Assembly (NCBI RefSeq): GCF_020829685.1
Contig: NZ_JAIVFR010000493.1
Location: 1 to 5,240 of the forward strand
Reading direction: 5' to 3'
Origin: Nostoc sp. CHAB 5715
GTDB taxonomy: Bacteria; Cyanobacteriota; Cyanobacteriia; Cyanobacteriales; Nostocaceae
DNA: 5,240 nt
Below are positions 4,260-5,240 of the stretch, piece by piece. Both the position numbers and the translations under genes were made by a program. The notes under the pieces were generated by a model, which was not told the DNA's origin, ran no database searches, and was given only the letters and a program-made list of their open reading frames with translations. Position 1 is the first letter of the stretch, and each line of letters opens with the position of its first letter.

Positions 4260-4587
4260 AGCTGAAAATGAGCAAGCTTTAGGGATAGTGGAAGATTTAA
4301 TGCACCGGGAACGCAGCCCAGAAGAAGACGAAGTTTATCAGTTATTAATTACTTTAATTGAAAAGTTTGAACAAGAATATTATCAGCCAAGCCAGCAGAA
4401 TAATCCTTTATCTATGTTGTTATTTATTTTAGAGGAATCTGAGAAAAGTAGAGATGATTTAGTAGCGGTTTTAGGAACAGAAGATTTGATTGATAATATT
4501 TTAAATGGACAAGAGAAGATAAATACAGAACAAGCGCGTAAGCTGGGAGAGTTTTTTCATGTAGAATCTAGTTTATTTATGGAATAA
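4228..4587 (+). CDS. higA: HigA-like antitoxin (COG5499-type HTH regulator)
   Basis: A 119-residue protein with the layout of HigA-family antitoxins encoded next to HigB toxins. The N-terminal part is IKSEAENEQALGIVEDLM followed by SPEEDEVYQLLITLIEKFEQ (residues 8-49); the linker is NPLSMLLFILEE (59-70); the Xre-like helix-turn-helix is in residues about 74-115 (RDDLVAVLG, TEDLIDNILNG, INTEQARKLGEFFHV). In the family the protein binds and neutralises HigB and represses the operon. Length is normal. The ATG at 4228 is the only upstream choice, since TAA at 4219-4221 closes the frame; a close AGAGG precedes it. The toxin gene is not intact (4194-4259), leaving an orphan antitoxin. It may persist as a regulator or protect against related toxins elsewhere. 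Confidence 0.82.
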   Translation: MQKTPKLIKSEAENEQALGIVEDLMHRERSPEEDEVYQLLITLIEKFEQEYYQPSQQNNPLSMLLFILEESEKSRDDLVAVLGTEDLIDNILNGQEKINTEQARKLGEFFHVESSLFME

Positions 4588-4602
4588 TAACTAAGTTCGT
4601 AG

Positions 4603-4618
4603 TTGGGCTTTAGCCCGA
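4603..4618. repeat. Small GGGCT/AGCCC palindrome after higA
   Basis: GGGCT-TT-AGCCC (4605-4616), extended by a T-G wobble and a T-A pair, lies 16 bp after the higA stop. It is followed by seven A's, not T's, on the plus strand, and on the minus strand the T-run comes before the hairpin. It therefore does not fit an intrinsic terminator on either strand. The phrase resembles extragenic palindromes common in filamentous cyanobacteria. Confidence 0.5.
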
Positions 4619-4664
4619 AAAAAATAAGTTGGGGTATTGAGTTTAAGAGAGAAGCCAAGGGATT

Positions 4665-4753
4665 GATCGCAAACTGCTCCATTTACCGGTGGTACGATCA
4701 CCCCAGTAGAAGGCAACTGGATCTGTTTGAAATAGTTAGGAGTTAGGAGTTAA
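4665..4753 (+). pseudogene. Duplicated 3' end of tilS with its repeat tail
   Basis: These 89 nt align without gaps to 4053-4141, the last 23 codons of tilS plus the following heptanucleotide repeats, with 10 mismatches (about 89 % identity). In the tilS frame the copy reads SQTAPFTGGTITPVEGNWIC, then LK and TAG at 4733-4735, just after an in-frame TGA at 4664-4666, so it cannot be expressed as TilS. The HIP1 site of the original (4082-4089) has become ACGATCAC. The two copies bracket the higB stub and higA. Partial duplication, or a recombination scar left when that segment arrived, are the likely origins. Confidence 0.88.
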
Positions 4754-4784
4754 GACTAAATTTCTTGAACTTTGCCATTTATAC

Positions 4785-5240
4785 TTACCGAGGCAATGGG
4801 AAGAATCCACCAATAGATCGCCAGTTATCGTTGATGCCAGACCAATCGCTAACCCCTTCTTGCCACCAGCTTGTGTAGACTCGCCCATCGTTACCAACCA
4901 CAAATAGGTCTAGCTGTCCTGACCGACGAGCAACGGCACTGACACGTGCACCTACTGGGAAGAATCCACCAATAGATCGCCAGTTATTGTTGATGCCAGA
5001 CCAATCGCTAACCCCTTCTTGCCACCAGCTTGTGTAGACTCGCCCATCGTTACCAACCACAAATAGGTCTAGCTGTCCTGACCGACGAGCAACGGCACTG
5101 ACACGTGCACCTACTGGGAAGAATCCACCAATAGATCGCCAGTTATTGTTGATGCCAGACCAATCGCTAACCCCTTCTTGCCACCAGCTTGTGTAGACTC
5201 GCCCATCGTTACCAACCACAAATAGGTCTAGCTGTCCTGA
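4785..5240 (-). CDS. Beta-propeller lectin-like protein, C-terminal part (DUF346/PLL-like; continues beyond window)
   Basis: The frame is open from the right window edge to TAA at 4785-4787. It consists of 53-residue blades, each with SGQLDLFVVGNDGRVYTSWW, then QEGVSDWSGINNNWRSIGG, then FFPVGARVSAVARR. The repeated D-x-F-V-x-G-x-D-G-x-(V/L)-(Y/W) core and the W...W...GG pattern match the sugar-binding seven-bladed propellers of the DUF346/PLL group as I remember them; tachylectin-like or fucose-lectin propellers are alternatives. Proteins of this type are usually secreted or fused to enzymes; the N-terminus is outside the window, so no signal peptide can be assessed. The last blade ends GGFFPLPR, a plausible closure point. 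Blades are nearly identical even at the DNA level (next entry), which points to recent expansion. Confidence 0.7.
   Translation of the reverse strand, partial: SGQLDLFVVGNDGRVYTSWWQEGVSDWSGINNNWRSIGGFFPVGARVSAVARRSGQLDLFVVGNDGRVYTSWWQEGVSDWSGINNNWRSIGGFFPVGARVSAVARRSGQLDLFVVGNDGRVYTSWWQEGVSDWSGINDNWRSIGGFFPLPR
4801..5240. repeat. 159-bp near-identical tandem repeats within the propeller gene
   Basis: Repeat copies begin at 4801, 4960 and 5119 (the last cut by the window edge). Copies 1 and 2 differ at one base only (C4829 against T, changing Asn to Asp), and the visible 122 bp of copy 3 match copy 2. The array probably continues to the right. Such identity, including synonymous positions, implies recent duplication or gene conversion and makes blade number prone to change. 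Confidence 0.93.

Noticed and set aside
4603..4625. Intrinsic terminator after higA
   Set aside because: The GGGCT/AGCCC hairpin is followed by A's on the plus strand, and on the minus strand the T-run precedes the hairpin.

Overview
The window looks like part of a filamentous, probably heterocyst-forming cyanobacterial chromosome (Nostocales). Six copies of the HIP1 octamer GCGATCGC are visible (in the TPR remnant, once in the Uma2 gene and four times in tilS). There are also 7-nt and 9-nt short tandem repeats, extragenic palindromes and a tilS of the cyanobacterial type. No tRNA, rRNA or CRISPR array is seen.

Left part (1-619): the last 22 codons of an unidentified plus-strand gene run straight into thirteen 21-bp tandem units (73-345). 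About 120 nt of plain AT-rich DNA follows, then four short palindromes whose centres are 30-31 bp apart (468-583).

Middle part (620-2219): a graveyard of conflict-system genes. On the minus strand, read right to left, lie the start of a small EACC1-like protein, the post-P-loop part of a STAND/AAA-type ATPase (two in-frame stops, an in-frame palindromic element, no nucleotide-binding motifs) and finally a TPR tail. I read these as pieces of one decayed EACC1 / STAND-ATPase-TPR locus. Between the ATPase and TPR pieces, on the opposite strand, sits an AbrB-type antitoxin plus PIN toxin pair. It is itself damaged: the antitoxin has a CGA-to-TGA type nonsense codon and the toxin has lost its C-terminus at the junction with the ATPase remnant.

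Right part (2220-4735): a divergent intergenic region leads to an intact Uma2-family (DUF820) gene and, 12 nt downstream, tilS (tRNA-Ile lysidine synthetase), the one clear housekeeping gene. tilS carries an in-frame low-complexity repeat insertion. Next come heptanucleotide repeats, a higB toxin reduced to a start-codon stub, an intact HigA-like antitoxin, and an 89-nt second copy of the tilS 3' end with its trailing repeats. The last two tilS-derived stretches bracket the orphan antitoxin.

Right edge (4785-5240): the C-terminal end of a minus-strand protein made of near-identical 53-residue blades, resembling DUF346/PLL-type beta-propeller lectins; the gene continues beyond the window.

Overall, two housekeeping or common genes (tilS, Uma2) are surrounded by eroding toxin-antitoxin and STAND-type defence or signalling genes and by several repeat families. 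Family names come from recognising sequence patterns without a database search.
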